Assembly: GCA_900315455.1 (NCBI GenBank)
Contig: OMZE01000019.1
Coordinates: 62,001-126,000, forward strand
Reading direction: 5' to 3'
From: an uncultured Prevotellaceae bacterium
Lineage (GTDB): Bacteria > Bacteroidota > Bacteroidia > Bacteroidales > Bacteroidaceae
DNA length: 64,000 bases
Part shown: positions 1 to 7,767 of the stretch, in pieces
How the letters are laid out: each line of letters opens with the position of its first letter
Numbering within the stretch: the first letter of the stretch is position 1
Position numbers and translations under genes: made by a program
Notes under the pieces: generated by a model
Told to the model about the DNA's origin: nothing
Database searches by the model: none
What the model saw: the letters and a program-made list of their open reading frames with translations, nothing else

Positions 1-59
1 AGGTTTGGGGTAAGAAGGGCGGCTCACAGTTCCACTTCATACTCGGACAAGAATTCTAA
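1..59 (+). CDS. bamA: C-terminal tail of an outer-membrane barrel protein, probably BamA (5' end outside window)
   Basis: The frame beginning at base 3 reads VWGKKGGSQFHFILGQEF and stops at 57-59. Alternating hydrophobic residues and a terminal phenylalanine are the expected beta-signal of an outer-membrane barrel protein. The identity as BamA (insertion of barrel proteins into the outer membrane) is inferred mainly from context: in Bacteroidales bamA is followed by skp/ompH genes, as here. Only 18 residues are visible, so another barrel protein cannot be excluded. Bases 60-154 contain no recognisable element. Confidence 0.55.
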   Translation, partial: VWGKKGGSQFHFILGQEF

Positions 60-154
60 ATCGCGAAAACCGCCGCAACAACGGCCTCTGCAAAGAAAGA
101 TGGCCATGGCGGAAAAGACAACACCCCTTTATATAACCAAAAACCATTCATGAC

Positions 155-670
155 ATGAGAAAACTGATAATGATGAGCCTGATGGCGCTGATGGCGCTGA
201 CGGCAAGCGCACAGAAATTCGCGCTGATTGACATGGACTACATCCTAAAAAACATACCTGCCTATGAGCGTGCCAACGAGCAACTCAATCAGGTCTCAAA
301 GAAATGGCAGGCCGAGGTAGAGGCCCTCAATACCGAGGCAGCCACCATGTACAAAAACTATCAGAACGAGGTAGTGTTCCTCTCACAAGAGCAGAAGAAA
401 AAGCGCCAGGAAGACATCATGGCCAAGGAGAAGGAAGCCAGTGACCTGAAGCGCAAGTATTTCGGTCCGGAAGGCGAACTCTTCAAGAAGCGCGAGAGTC
501 TGATGACCCCCATTCAGGAGGAGATTTACACCGCGGTGAAAGACATTGCCGAACTGCACAGTTACTCACTCATTCTCGACCGTGCCAGCGACTCGGGTAT
601 CATCTTCGGTTCGCCAAAGGTCGACATCAGCAACGAAGTGCTCAAGAAACTCGGCTACTCCACTGACTGA
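155..670 (+). CDS. Skp/OmpH family periplasmic chaperone, copy 1
   Basis: A 171-aa protein with an N-terminal signal peptide (about residues 1-20, ending ASAQ). It continues FALIDMDYILKNIPAYERA, the strand that opens OmpH/Skp proteins. Residues about 40-110 are charged and rich in Glu/Lys/Gln, as expected for the coiled-coil tentacles that hold unfolded outer-membrane proteins in the periplasm. The C-terminal segment LILDRASDSGIIFGSPKVDIS returns to the beta body. It lies 95 bp after the presumed bamA and is the first of three related genes, so a role in outer-membrane protein assembly is well supported by family and context. Confidence 0.9.
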   Translation: MRKLIMMSLMALMALTASAQKFALIDMDYILKNIPAYERANEQLNQVSKKWQAEVEALNTEAATMYKNYQNEVVFLSQEQKKKRQEDIMAKEKEASDLKRKYFGPEGELFKKRESLMTPIQEEIYTAVKDIAELHSYSLILDRASDSGIIFGSPKVDISNEVLKKLGYSTD

Positions 671-730
671 CCACACAGAGGGCATGATGCATGACAAATA
701 GCCACAAGATGTGGAAAATCCACTCTTTAT

Positions 731-761
731 TTTGAGTTTTGCACTGCATTATGTAACTTTG
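731..761 (+). promoter_or_regulatory. Bacteroidetes-type promoter upstream of Skp copy 2
   Basis: TTTG at 731-734 and TAACTTTG at 754-761 match the -33 and -7 elements, with 19 bp between them. This gives the second chaperone gene its own promoter with a leader of about 85 nt. Confidence 0.7.
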
Positions 762-853
762 CCGCAGAAATTTGGGAACGGGGTTTCAACCCATGCCCAC
801 ATTATATAATAATAAGGAAAAAAAAGAATATCAATTTAAACCAAGACAAGAAA

Positions 854-1357
854 ATGAAAAGAACAATCTTAATGTTGTTGTTGTTTGCTCCTTTGGCACT
901 CTTCGCCCAGAAGTTCGGACATGTTGATTCACAGTCCATCATCCAGTCGCTGCCCGACTACAGCAGGGCTATGGGTGAGGTAGAGGCGCTCGGTAAACAA
1001 TACGAGAACGAACTCCAGGCCTCTCAAACCGAACTGCAGCGTCTGGTGGAGGACTATGAGAAGAAGAAGGACACCATGAACGCCACACAGCAGCAAGAAA
1101 CTGAGAACAGTCTGCAAGAGAAATACCAGCGCATCCAGCAACAAGCCCAGCAGAACCAGCAGGACTTCCAGAAAGCCCAGCAGGAAAAACTTCAGCCCAT
1201 CTTCAACAAGGTGCGCCAGGCTATCGAGACCGTTGCCAAGGCTGGTCAGTATGTCTATGTGATGGATACTTCTGCCGGCACTGTGCTCTACATCAACGAC
1301 ACCATCAGCAAGGACCTCACCGCTGAGGTGAAGGCCCAACTCACCAAGATGAAATAA
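854..1357 (+). CDS. Skp/OmpH family periplasmic chaperone, copy 2
   Basis: A 167-aa protein with signal peptide MKRTILMLLLFAPLALFAQ followed by KFGHVDSQSIIQSLPDYSRA. The middle (about residues 45-115) is an extreme Gln/Glu/Lys-rich helix with runs such as QQQAQQNQQDFQKAQQEK, matching the coiled coil of Skp. The C-terminus, YVYVMDTSAGTVLYINDTISKDLT, is the conserved body strand. It is divergent from copy 1 at sequence level but has the same architecture. It is preceded by its own promoter and followed by a hairpin at 1401-1428, so it may be a single-gene unit. Confidence 0.92.
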   Translation: MKRTILMLLLFAPLALFAQKFGHVDSQSIIQSLPDYSRAMGEVEALGKQYENELQASQTELQRLVEDYEKKKDTMNATQQQETENSLQEKYQRIQQQAQQNQQDFQKAQQEKLQPIFNKVRQAIETVAKAGQYVYVMDTSAGTVLYINDTISKDLTAEVKAQLTKMK

Positions 1358-1400
1358 GGAGTAGCGGCTACCATGCCCTGCTTTTCGAAAACCGACTATA

Positions 1401-1428
1401 TAAGGGCAGACCATGGCGTCTGCCCTTA
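1401..1428 (+). terminator. Hairpin terminator after Skp copy 2
   Basis: Perfect 11-bp arms (TAAGGGCAGAC at 1401-1411 and its complement at 1418-1428) with a 6-nt loop, followed by TTATT. Position 44 nt after the stop codon suits an intrinsic terminator. Confidence 0.7.
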
Positions 1429-1488
1429 TTATTAAAAAAACACCCTTCCGGTTGGCCTGATGGCTGGCCAATGTAAAACTCCATACGC

Positions 1489-1989
1489 ATGAAAAGAATT
1501 GTTTTGCTATTTCTCCCGCTGCTCTTCCCCCTCATGGTGGGCGCACAAGTAAAATTCGGCTATTTCAGTTATGAACAGATACTGAAGTGGATGCCCGAAT
1601 ACAAGATTGTCGTGGACAACATGAATGACTTGAAGTCGAAATACGATGCTGAGACGAAGCGTGTGGAAGAAGAGTTCAACAGAAAGTATGAAGAATTCCT
1701 CGATGGTCAGCGCGACTTTGCCCCCACCATCCTGCAGAAGCGCCAGACGGAGTTGCAGGAACTCCTCAACCGCAATGTGGCTTTCAAGGCAGAATCGGAA
1801 CGATTGCTGGCAGAGGCAGAGAAAGAAGCATTCGCCCCCTTGCACCAGAAACTCAGCAACACCCTTCAGACAATAGGAGCGCAGAATGGGTATGCTTTCA
1901 TCCTCAACACCGATGGCAATGCGTGTCCATATATCGACCCCACGATGGGCGAGGATGTGACCAACATGCTAAAAGAAGCCCTGAAATGA
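1489..1989 (+). CDS. Skp/OmpH family periplasmic chaperone, copy 3
   Basis: A 166-aa protein with signal peptide MKRIVLLFLPLLFPLMVGAQ, then VKFGYFSYEQILKWMPEY. The middle is a charged helical segment, and the C-terminus AFILNTDGNACPYIDPTMGEDVT corresponds to the closing strands of OmpH. Its stop codon overlaps the start of murI (ATGA at 1986-1989), so chaperone and cell-wall racemase are translationally coupled. Assignment to the family is firm; which of the three copies is the functional equivalent of E. coli Skp cannot be told from the sequence. Confidence 0.9.
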   Translation: MKRIVLLFLPLLFPLMVGAQVKFGYFSYEQILKWMPEYKIVVDNMNDLKSKYDAETKRVEEEFNRKYEEFLDGQRDFAPTILQKRQTELQELLNRNVAFKAESERLLAEAEKEAFAPLHQKLSNTLQTIGAQNGYAFILNTDGNACPYIDPTMGEDVTNMLKEALK

Positions 1990-2822
1990 AACAATTCACC
2001 CAGGCCCCGGGTCCCATCGGAGTCTTCGACTCCGGCTATGGCGGACTGACCATCCTGCATGCCATCAGGCAGCAAATGCCTCAGTACGACTTCATCTACT
2101 TAGGCGACAACGCGCGTACTCCATACGGCACGCGTTCCTTCGACGTGGTGTATGAATTCACCCGACAGGCTGTCGTCAAACTCTTTGAGATGGGGTGCCA
2201 CCTGGTAATCCTTGGGTGCAACACCGCCTCTGCCAAGGCACTGCGCACCATACAGCAAGAAGACCTTCCCCTGCTCGACCCCCATCGTCGTGTGCTGGGC
2301 ATCATCCGTCCCACTGCCGAAGTCATCGGACAACTCACCACCACCCGCCATGTGGGCGTGCTTGCCACCGAAGGAACCATCAAGAGCAAGAGTTATGACC
2401 TGGAGATAGCGAAACAACACCCCGATATCTCCGTCACCGGTCTGGCTTGTCCGATGTGGGTGCCATTGGTGGAGAACAAGGAAGCCGAAAGTCCCGGTGC
2501 CGACTATTTCGTGAAAGCGAAACTCGACCAGTTGATGGAACTCGACCCCCTGATTGATGCCGTGATACTGGGATGCACCCACTATCCACTGCTCTTGCCA
2601 ACAATCATGCGCCATGTGCGTCCCGGCGTACGCATCATACCACAAGGCGACTATGTGGCGAAGAGTCTGGAAGACTATCTTTACAGGCATCCGGAAATGG
2701 AGCAAAAATGCCGTCAAGGAGGTCATGTGCGCTACCTCACTACCGAGAACACCGAACGGTTTGAAGACAGCGCGTGGATATTCCTGCACGAAAAGGCGCA
2801 GGTGGAACACGTTGACCTATGA
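1986..2822 (+). CDS. murI: Glutamate racemase
   Basis: A 278-aa enzyme that interconverts L- and D-glutamate, supplying D-Glu for peptidoglycan. Diagnostic motifs are GVFDSGYGG (Asp15), LGDNARTPYG, GCNTASA with catalytic Cys78, and LGCTHYPLLLP with catalytic Cys197. The reading frame is open for 63 nt further upstream, but the ATG at 1986 overlaps the preceding stop codon and places the FDSGYGG motif at the normal distance from the N-terminus, so this start is chosen. Length is typical of the family. Confidence 0.97.
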   Translation: MKQFTQAPGPIGVFDSGYGGLTILHAIRQQMPQYDFIYLGDNARTPYGTRSFDVVYEFTRQAVVKLFEMGCHLVILGCNTASAKALRTIQQEDLPLLDPHRRVLGIIRPTAEVIGQLTTTRHVGVLATEGTIKSKSYDLEIAKQHPDISVTGLACPMWVPLVENKEAESPGADYFVKAKLDQLMELDPLIDAVILGCTHYPLLLPTIMRHVRPGVRIIPQGDYVAKSLEDYLYRHPEMEQKCRQGGHVRYLTTENTERFEDSAWIFLHEKAQVEHVDL

Positions 2823-2898
2823 CCCCGACCAGATAAAATTGAAAAAGAAGGATTGAAATAGTAAATAAAGACATTGCAGCCCAACTAAATAAACAAAT

Positions 2899-3234
2899 AT
2901 GCAAGAAACAAGACAGAACCGCATAGCCCGACTTCTCCAGAAAGAACTGAGTCTGATATTCCAGTCGCAGACACGCATGATGCGTGGGGTGATGGTAAGC
3001 GTGACACGCTGCCGCATCTCGCCCGACCTGAGTATCTGCACGGCCTATCTCAGCGTTTTTCCTTCGGAGAAAGGCGAGGAAATCATCAACAATGTGAATG
3101 CCAACGTCAAGACCATCAGGTATGACCTGGGCACCAAGGTGCGCAACCAACTACGCATCATCCCCGAGTTGCGCTTTTTCATCGACGACTCCCTCGACTA
3201 CATTGACCATATCGACGAACTGCTAAAGAAATAA
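2899..3234 (+). CDS. rbfA: Ribosome-binding factor A
   Basis: A 111-aa protein beginning MQETRQNRIARLLQKELSLI, the first helix of RbfA. It has the VSVTRCRISPDLSICTAYLS and VRNQLRIIPELRFFIDDSLD segments of the KH-like fold that binds the 30S subunit during 16S rRNA maturation. Length is normal. It lies 6 bp upstream of the permease gene, consistent with one transcript. Confidence 0.95.
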   Translation: MQETRQNRIARLLQKELSLIFQSQTRMMRGVMVSVTRCRISPDLSICTAYLSVFPSEKGEEIINNVNANVKTIRYDLGTKVRNQLRIIPELRFFIDDSLDYIDHIDELLKK

Positions 3235-3240
3235 GGAAAG

Positions 3241-4479
3241 GTGAATTTCCCGTTCTACATCGCCCGGCGATATCTCTTCTCGAAAAAGAGCACACACGCC
3301 ATCAACCTCATCAGTGCCATCTCGGTGTTGGGGGTGGCGGTGGCCACTATGGCACTTGTCGTCACGCTGAGCGTTTTTAATGGATTCCACGACCTCGTGG
3401 CTACATTCTTCACCTCTTTCGACCCCCAGATCAAGGTAGTGCCGGTAAAAGGGAAGACAGCCCCTGCCGATGACCCCATACTCGACAAGATACGTAGTTT
3501 GCCACAAGTCGATGTTGCAACAGAAACCGTTGAAGACCAAGCGCTTGCCATCTATGGCGACAGGCAAGCAATGGTGATGGTGAAGGGTGTAGACGACAAC
3601 TTCAGTCAACTTACCCATATATCGGAAATTCTCTACCCCGACCAGGGCATCGGCATCGACTTGCATGCCGCCAACCTCGAGTATGGCATCCCCGGCATAC
3701 GTCTGGCACAAATCCTAGGTTTGGGTGCATTGTGGAGAGGATACCTGCACGTGTATGCGCCACAGCGTGAGGGACAACTCGACATGACCAATCCCGAGGG
3801 CGCTTTCGTGGAAGACTCACTCCTGTCGATGGGAGAGGTGTTCAACGTGAGCCAGTCGAAATACGACCGCAGTTATATCATCACCTCCATCGCTTTTGCC
3901 CGCAACCTCTTCGGGCAGCAGGGGATGTTGTCGGCACTCGAACTACGCCTGAAGCCGGGCAGCAATCTTGATGCCGTGAAACGCGAAATGCGTAAACTGG
4001 CAGCCGACAAATACCAAGTGCTCGACCGTTACGAGCAGCAAGCCGACACTTTCAAAATCATGAGCATAGAGAAGTTGCTGGCTTATGTGTTTCTCACATT
4101 TATCCTTGTCGTGGCATGCTTCAACATCATCGGCTCTCTGTCGATGCTCATCATCGACAAGAAGGAGGATGTGGCCACCCTGAGAAATCTTGGAGCCTCC
4201 AACCGGCAGATATCCAAGATATTCTTATTTGAGGGAAGGATGATTGCCGCGGCAGGAGCCATCCTGGGCATCATACTCGGACTGCTGCTCTGCTGGCTGC
4301 AGCAGACTTTCGGACTGGTGTCATTGGGCAGCAGCAGCGGTTCGTTCGTTGTCGATGCCTATCCCGTGAGCGTACATTTCTGGGATATCATTGTCATCTT
4401 CTTCACGGTGATTGTCGTGGGATGGGTGGCAGTGTGGTATCCCGTCCGCCATCTGAGCCGCAGACTGTTGGCAGAATAA
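3241..4479 (+). CDS. LolC/E-type ABC transporter permease (FtsX family)
   Basis: A 412-aa protein starting at GTG, preceded directly by AAGGAAAG. Residues 1-45 carry FYIARRYLFSKKSTHAINLISAISVLGVAVATMALVV, the signature N-terminal helix of LolC/LolE permeases. A large periplasmic domain (about 50-270) follows, then three C-terminal helices, including the FtsX segment FNIIGSLSMLIIDKKEDVATLRNLGAS. Such permeases extract lipoproteins from the inner membrane together with LolD. No ATPase gene is adjacent, so the partner must be encoded elsewhere. Confidence 0.9.
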   Translation: MNFPFYIARRYLFSKKSTHAINLISAISVLGVAVATMALVVTLSVFNGFHDLVATFFTSFDPQIKVVPVKGKTAPADDPILDKIRSLPQVDVATETVEDQALAIYGDRQAMVMVKGVDDNFSQLTHISEILYPDQGIGIDLHAANLEYGIPGIRLAQILGLGALWRGYLHVYAPQREGQLDMTNPEGAFVEDSLLSMGEVFNVSQSKYDRSYIITSIAFARNLFGQQGMLSALELRLKPGSNLDAVKREMRKLAADKYQVLDRYEQQADTFKIMSIEKLLAYVFLTFILVVACFNIIGSLSMLIIDKKEDVATLRNLGASNRQISKIFLFEGRMIAAAGAILGIILGLLLCWLQQTFGLVSLGSSSGSFVVDAYPVSVHFWDIIVIFFTVIVVGWVAVWYPVRHLSRRLLAE

Positions 4480-4538
4480 ATCAGTTTTTTTACACTTTGG
4501 GGTCTTTAGAGGCCTTATGGTCTTCAAGGACTTGGGGG

Positions 4539-5183
4539 TTATTTCTCCACCACACGCATGAGGGTCAACCCATCGCGCAGGGGGAGAATCACCTTCTCCA
4601 CCCTGGTATCATGGGCCACGAAGTCGTTGAACTCTTCGATGCCACGGGTCTGGTGGTCTTTATCATAAGCATGGTCTACCACATGACCGTCCCAAAGGGT
4701 GTTGTCGGCAAGGATAAAGCCACCGGGGCGCACCACACGCAGTGCCATCTCATAAGTAGGCAGATAGGTTCGCTTGTCGCCATCGAGGAATGCCATGTCA
4801 AAGGTGATGCCCAGCCGGGGTGCCTCGGTGATGGCATCGCCAATCATAAACGTGATTTTGTCGGCCACTGACGACCCCTCTATCCACGGACGGGTGAAGT
4901 CTTCCTGTTCATCGTTGATTTCGAAGGTATACACCATACCGCCCTCTTCCAGTCCCTCTGCCATGCAGATGGCGCTATAGCCGCTGAAGGTGCCCACCTC
5001 GAGGATGTTTTTGGGCCTGATCATCCGCACCAGCATTTTCAGCAGCCTCCCTTGCAGGTGGCCACTGGCCATTCGTCCCGCCAGCAGATGGATGTTGGTG
5101 GCACGATAGAGTTGGTGAAGATAGTCGCCCTCTGGGTCGATATGTTCCAGGATATAGGCGTCGAGTTGTTCTTGAAGGGTCAT
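4539..5183 (-). CDS. Class I SAM-dependent O-methyltransferase (COG4122)
   Basis: A 214-aa enzyme. The SAM-binding motif ILEVGTFSGYSAICMAEGL and the metal/catalytic segment AFLDGDKRTYLPTYEMAL...GGFILADNTLW match the catechol/caffeoyl-CoA O-methyltransferase family. The start is taken at 5183 (MTLQEQLDAYILEHIDPEGD), where the ATG overlaps the stop codon of aroQ; a longer reading frame upstream lies inside aroQ. The substrate is unknown. The 59-bp space to the convergent permease gene holds only T-rich sequence and a GGGGTCTTTAGAGGCC fragment. Confidence 0.9.
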   Translation of the reverse strand: MTLQEQLDAYILEHIDPEGDYLHQLYRATNIHLLAGRMASGHLQGRLLKMLVRMIRPKNILEVGTFSGYSAICMAEGLEEGGMVYTFEINDEQEDFTRPWIEGSSVADKITFMIGDAITEAPRLGITFDMAFLDGDKRTYLPTYEMALRVVRPGGFILADNTLWDGHVVDHAYDKDHQTRGIEEFNDFVAHDTRVEKVILPLRDGLTLMRVVEK

Positions 5184-5605
5184 TTGCCGATGGCTTTCAG
5201 GGCTTCCACAGCCAGTCGGTAGGAGTCGAGCCCGAAGCCGCAAATCACACCCTTACAGGCTGCGCTGATCATCGATTTGTGGCGGAAGGCCTCGCGTTGG
5301 TGCACGTTGGAGATATGCACTTCCACTACGGGGCAGCGCATGGCACGGATACAGTCGTGCAACGCCACACTGGTATGGGTATAGGCCCCTGCATTGAGCA
5401 CCACGCCGTCGTAGTCGAATCCCACCTCTTGCATCTTGTCAATCAGTTTGCCCTCAACATTGCTCTGGAAGTAGTCGATCTCCACATCGGGATACATGGC
5501 CCTGAGTTTGGGGAGGTAACTCTCAAAGGATTCGTCGCCATAGATTCCCGGTTCCCTCACCCCAAGCAGGTTGAGATTGGGGCCATTGATAATCTGTATT
5601 CTCAT
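5180..5605 (-). CDS. aroQ: 3-dehydroquinate dehydratase, type II
   Basis: A 141-aa enzyme of the shikimate pathway. Diagnostic segments are QIINGPNLNLLGVREPGIYG (catalytic Arg and Tyr), NAGAYTHTSVALHDCI and VEVHISNVHQREAFRHKS (catalytic His region). The start is set at 5605, which gives the usual MRIQIINGPNLN terminus; the frame is open for 51 nt upstream, but that stretch overlaps the promoter region. It is translationally coupled to the methyltransferase downstream. The next pathway enzyme, aroK, lies far away at 63104-63631. Confidence 0.96.
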   Translation of the reverse strand: MRIQIINGPNLNLLGVREPGIYGDESFESYLPKLRAMYPDVEIDYFQSNVEGKLIDKMQEVGFDYDGVVLNAGAYTHTSVALHDCIRAMRCPVVEVHISNVHQREAFRHKSMISAACKGVICGFGLDSYRLAVEALKAIGK

Positions 5606-5625
5606 GTCTTGCTTTCTTTTTTTGC

Positions 5626-5633
5626 CAAAATTA
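5626..5633 (-). promoter_or_regulatory. -7 element for aroQ
   Basis: On the minus strand TAATTTTG occupies 5633-5626, 20 nt before the aroQ start. A weak -33 (TTGTGG) lies at 5656-5651. It is divergent from the xerD promoter. Confidence 0.5.
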
Positions 5634-5670
5634 CGCATTTTTGACCAATCCCACAAGAAAAGGTGAAATA

Positions 5671-5702
5671 TTTGGTAATGAACGCAAAAATCACTACCTT
5701 CG
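5671..5702 (+). promoter_or_regulatory. Promoter of xerD
   Basis: TTTGG at 5671-5675 and TACCTTCG at 5695-5702, 19-20 bp apart. Transcription would begin near 5709, which excludes the in-frame ATGs at 5663 and 5678 and fixes the xerD start at 5723. Confidence 0.65.
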
Positions 5703-5722
5703 CCAACAGAAAACCGTCACAG

Positions 5723-6628
5723 ATGAACAGTTCCACCCCTGTATTCACCGCCTACCGACGTTACCTGCGCCTGCAGCGCAACTTCTCTGTCAACACCGTA
5801 GAGGCCTATCTGGCCGACTTGCAGAAGTTGCTCTCCTATCTCGATGGTGCCGGCATCAGTATCGAGGAGGCCACACTCGACGACCTACGGCATTTCGCCG
5901 CCGGACTGCACGACATCGGCATCAGTCCCCGCTCACAATGCCGCATCCTCAGTGGTGTGCGCTCGTTCTACCGGTTCATGCTGCTCGACGGAAGGATGGA
6001 GAACGACCCCACCGAATTGTTGGAGTCGCCACAGTTGGGCGAGCATCTGCCCGAAGTGCTCACCACCGACGAGGTAGACCGTATGGAAGCGGCGGTAGAC
6101 CTGTCGAAATGGGAGGGGCACCGCAACAGGGCCATCGTGGAGGTGTTGTTCAGTTGCGGACTGCGGGTGTCGGAGTTGGTCACTCTCCGCCTGTCATCCC
6201 TCTACCTCGACCAGGGCTTCATCAGGGTGATGGGGAAAGGGAGCAAGGAGCGACTGGTACCCATCTCGCAGCGTGCCATTACCGAACTGGGGTTCTGGTT
6301 CGACGACCGCTGCCACATGGACATCCGCCGGGGCGAGGAAGACTACGTTTTTCTCAACCGCCGGGGCAGTCATCTCACACGCACGATGATTCTCATCATC
6401 ATCAAGCAGTTGGCTGCTGAGGCGGGCATCACCAAGACGGTCAGTCCACACACCCTGCGCCACTCGTTTGCCACCGTGCTCCTCGAAGGCGGAGCCGATC
6501 TGCGTGCCATTCAGGTGATGTTGGGGCATGAGAGCATCGGCACCACAGAAATCTATACCCATATCGACATGACCACCCTCCGGCAACAGATTCTGGAACA
6601 CCATCCGAGGAACATAGAGAAGGTTTGA
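5723..6628 (+). CDS. xerD: Tyrosine recombinase XerD-like
   Basis: A 301-aa recombinase. The N-terminal SAM-like core-binding domain begins FTAYRRYLRLQRNFSVNTVEAY. The catalytic domain has Arg148 in SCGLRVSEL, Lys in MGKGSKERLVPI, the HTLRHSFATVLLEGG box, the LGHES His, and nucleophile Tyr278 in EIYTHID. Length and motifs are those of chromosomal XerC/XerD, which resolve dimers at dif, rather than of a phage integrase; nothing nearby suggests an integrated element. The stop TGA lies within a GTTTGAG repeat word that continues downstream. Confidence 0.92.
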   Translation: MNSSTPVFTAYRRYLRLQRNFSVNTVEAYLADLQKLLSYLDGAGISIEEATLDDLRHFAAGLHDIGISPRSQCRILSGVRSFYRFMLLDGRMENDPTELLESPQLGEHLPEVLTTDEVDRMEAAVDLSKWEGHRNRAIVEVLFSCGLRVSELVTLRLSSLYLDQGFIRVMGKGSKERLVPISQRAITELGFWFDDRCHMDIRRGEEDYVFLNRRGSHLTRTMILIIIKQLAAEAGITKTVSPHTLRHSFATVLLEGGADLRAIQVMLGHESIGTTEIYTHIDMTTLRQQILEHHPRNIEKV

Positions 6629-6661
6629 GATTTGAGGTTTGAGATTTGAGATTTGAGGTTT
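6621..6661 (+). repeat. C-free GATTTGAG/GTTTGAG repeat at the xerD 3' end
   Basis: Five or six head-to-tail copies of 7-8 nt words (GATTTGAG, GTTTGAG) starting at the xerD stop codon. The gene-sense strand has no cytosine. The same kind of repeat follows several other genes in this window. Confidence 0.8.
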
Positions 6662-6741
6662 ATCATGCTTCGCATGATGAACATCGGCGGCACCTCAGCA
6701 ATTGAAGTAAACTTCATTGCATTCGGCTTGCACGATGTTTG
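6662..6741 (+). repeat. Degenerate copy of the promoter-bearing stem-loop unit
   Basis: An 80-bp segment with all blocks of the repeat unit seen before metK: hairpin ATCATG-CTTCG-CATGAT (6662-6678), GGCGGCACCTCA, an inverted repeat centred on GTAAAC (arms GCAATTGAAGT and ACTTCATTGC), TTCGGCTTGCAC, and GATGTTTG (6734-6741) where TAACTTTG is expected. It points toward no start codon and is probably decayed. Confidence 0.7.
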
Positions 6742-6811
6742 AGGTTTGTCTAAAACCAAAACAGGGCGTGCCGAAGCACACCCTGTTCGTATTCTTAGCG
6801 ATTGGTTGTTA

Positions 6812-7348
6812 TTATTCGTAATACTCGATAGTACGGGCCTCTTCCATTTCCTGACCCATCATCGATGTCTTGCGGCTGATCCAGTTGCCTTTGGAGTCGA
6901 ACTTATAGTCAGAATACGGAGATTCCATCTCCTGGCCACCGAAGTTCATCACGGCTTTTGCGATATTGCCATTAGCATCATATACGTATTTTTGCTCCAT
7001 CGAACCCATGCCGAAATCAATGGTCTGGCTCTTCACTTTACCATTCTCCCAAGTATACTTGATAGTGATTTCCATATTTCCACCATCCATACCTTGAGTA
7101 ACCATCGTTGCCGACTGGAGATAGCCATCAGCATCATAGACGACATCTTTCATGCCTTCTTGAATCATCTTGCCTTCCACGGTGAAATTGGTGACCTGGG
7201 CTTGACCCATACGCGAAGAAGTAATCGACTTGACAGGACCTTTAGCGTCATTGGCCTCCACGTCGTGGAATTTGGTTTGTGCCTGCATGGCGAAAGGAAC
7301 GGCAAGCAGAGCGAGCATCATGAATGCTTTCTTCATCATTGTTTTCAT
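6812..7348 (-). CDS. Small secreted protein of unknown function
   Basis: A 178-aa protein with a signal peptide (MKTMMKKAFMMLALLAVPFAMQAQ). The rest is beta-rich with repeated phrases of the type VVYDADGYLQSATM and KYVYDANGNIAKAVM, resembling short RHS/YD-like strands found in small secreted Bacteroidetes proteins. No catalytic motif is visible. A second possible start lies 12 nt inside (MKKAFMM). No -33/-7 pair was recognised in front of it. I do not recognise a function. Confidence 0.75.
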   Translation of the reverse strand: MKTMMKKAFMMLALLAVPFAMQAQTKFHDVEANDAKGPVKSITSSRMGQAQVTNFTVEGKMIQEGMKDVVYDADGYLQSATMVTQGMDGGNMEITIKYTWENGKVKSQTIDFGMGSMEQKYVYDANGNIAKAVMNFGGQEMESPYSDYKFDSKGNWISRKTSMMGQEMEEARTIEYYE

Positions 7349-7496
7349 TTTGAAAAATAGTTTAGTTAAAAATATGAGTTGAAAATTAGTTAGACAGCAA
7401 GGGAATTCATCCTAAAGGATGCATAAACCTGCATGAAGTTTGACGTTTTACATTTCATAAGGTTTAATTTGAACAAAGAAAAATCCTCAGATTATG

Positions 7497-7739
7497 GAAC
7501 TTTGACTCTGTCGAAGTGAGGCGGTGCCTCAACAAAGCAAAGAAAATTTCTTTGCTTTGTCTTCGGTTTGCACTAACTTTGACTGTGTCGAAGTAAGGCG
7601 GCACCTCAACAAAGCAAAGATAATTTCTTTGCTTTGTCTTCGGTTTGCACTAACTTTGCCGCTTCGCGGCGAACTTAGGCGGCGGCTCGGAAAAACTCAA
7701 AAAAAATTTTGGTTTTTCTCTCACCTTGCACTAACTTTG
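7497..7739 (+). repeat. Tandem promoter-bearing stem-loop units upstream of metK
   Basis: Three consecutive units delimited by -7-like elements at 7497-7504 (GAACTTTG), 7574-7581, 7651-7658 and 7732-7739 (all TAACTTTG), so periods are 77, 77 and 81 bp. The first two contain a nearly perfect inverted repeat (ACAAAGCAAAGAAA with its complement in unit 1). The third has a different A/T palindrome and a CCGCTTCGCGG hairpin. All share a GGCGG box and TTGCACTAACTTTG. The remaining gene-free bases 7349-7496 show nothing recognisable. Confidence 0.85.
7708..7739 (+). promoter_or_regulatory. Gene-proximal metK promoter within the repeat array
   Basis: TTTG at 7708-7711 and TAACTTTG at 7732-7739, 20 bp apart; 28 nt separate the -7 element from the metK ATG. 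The -33 lies in the right arm of the unit's A/T palindrome. Confidence 0.75.
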
Positions 7740-7767
7740 CAACCCTAATAATAAAAAGTAGTATCAC

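Noticed and set aside
5663-5722. Upstream ATG starts for xerD
   Set aside because: They lie upstream of or inside the -7 element at 5695-5702, and the extra residues do not resemble XerD N-termini.
6629-6811. Small gene between xerD and the secreted protein gene
   Set aside because: Open frames here are short, and the sequence is fully explained by the C-free repeat and the degenerate promoter unit.
7497-7767. SAM riboswitch in front of metK
   Set aside because: The leader after the proximal -7 is only about 20-25 nt, and the upstream region is explained by tandem promoter units that also precede unrelated genes; no SAM-aptamer core was recognised.
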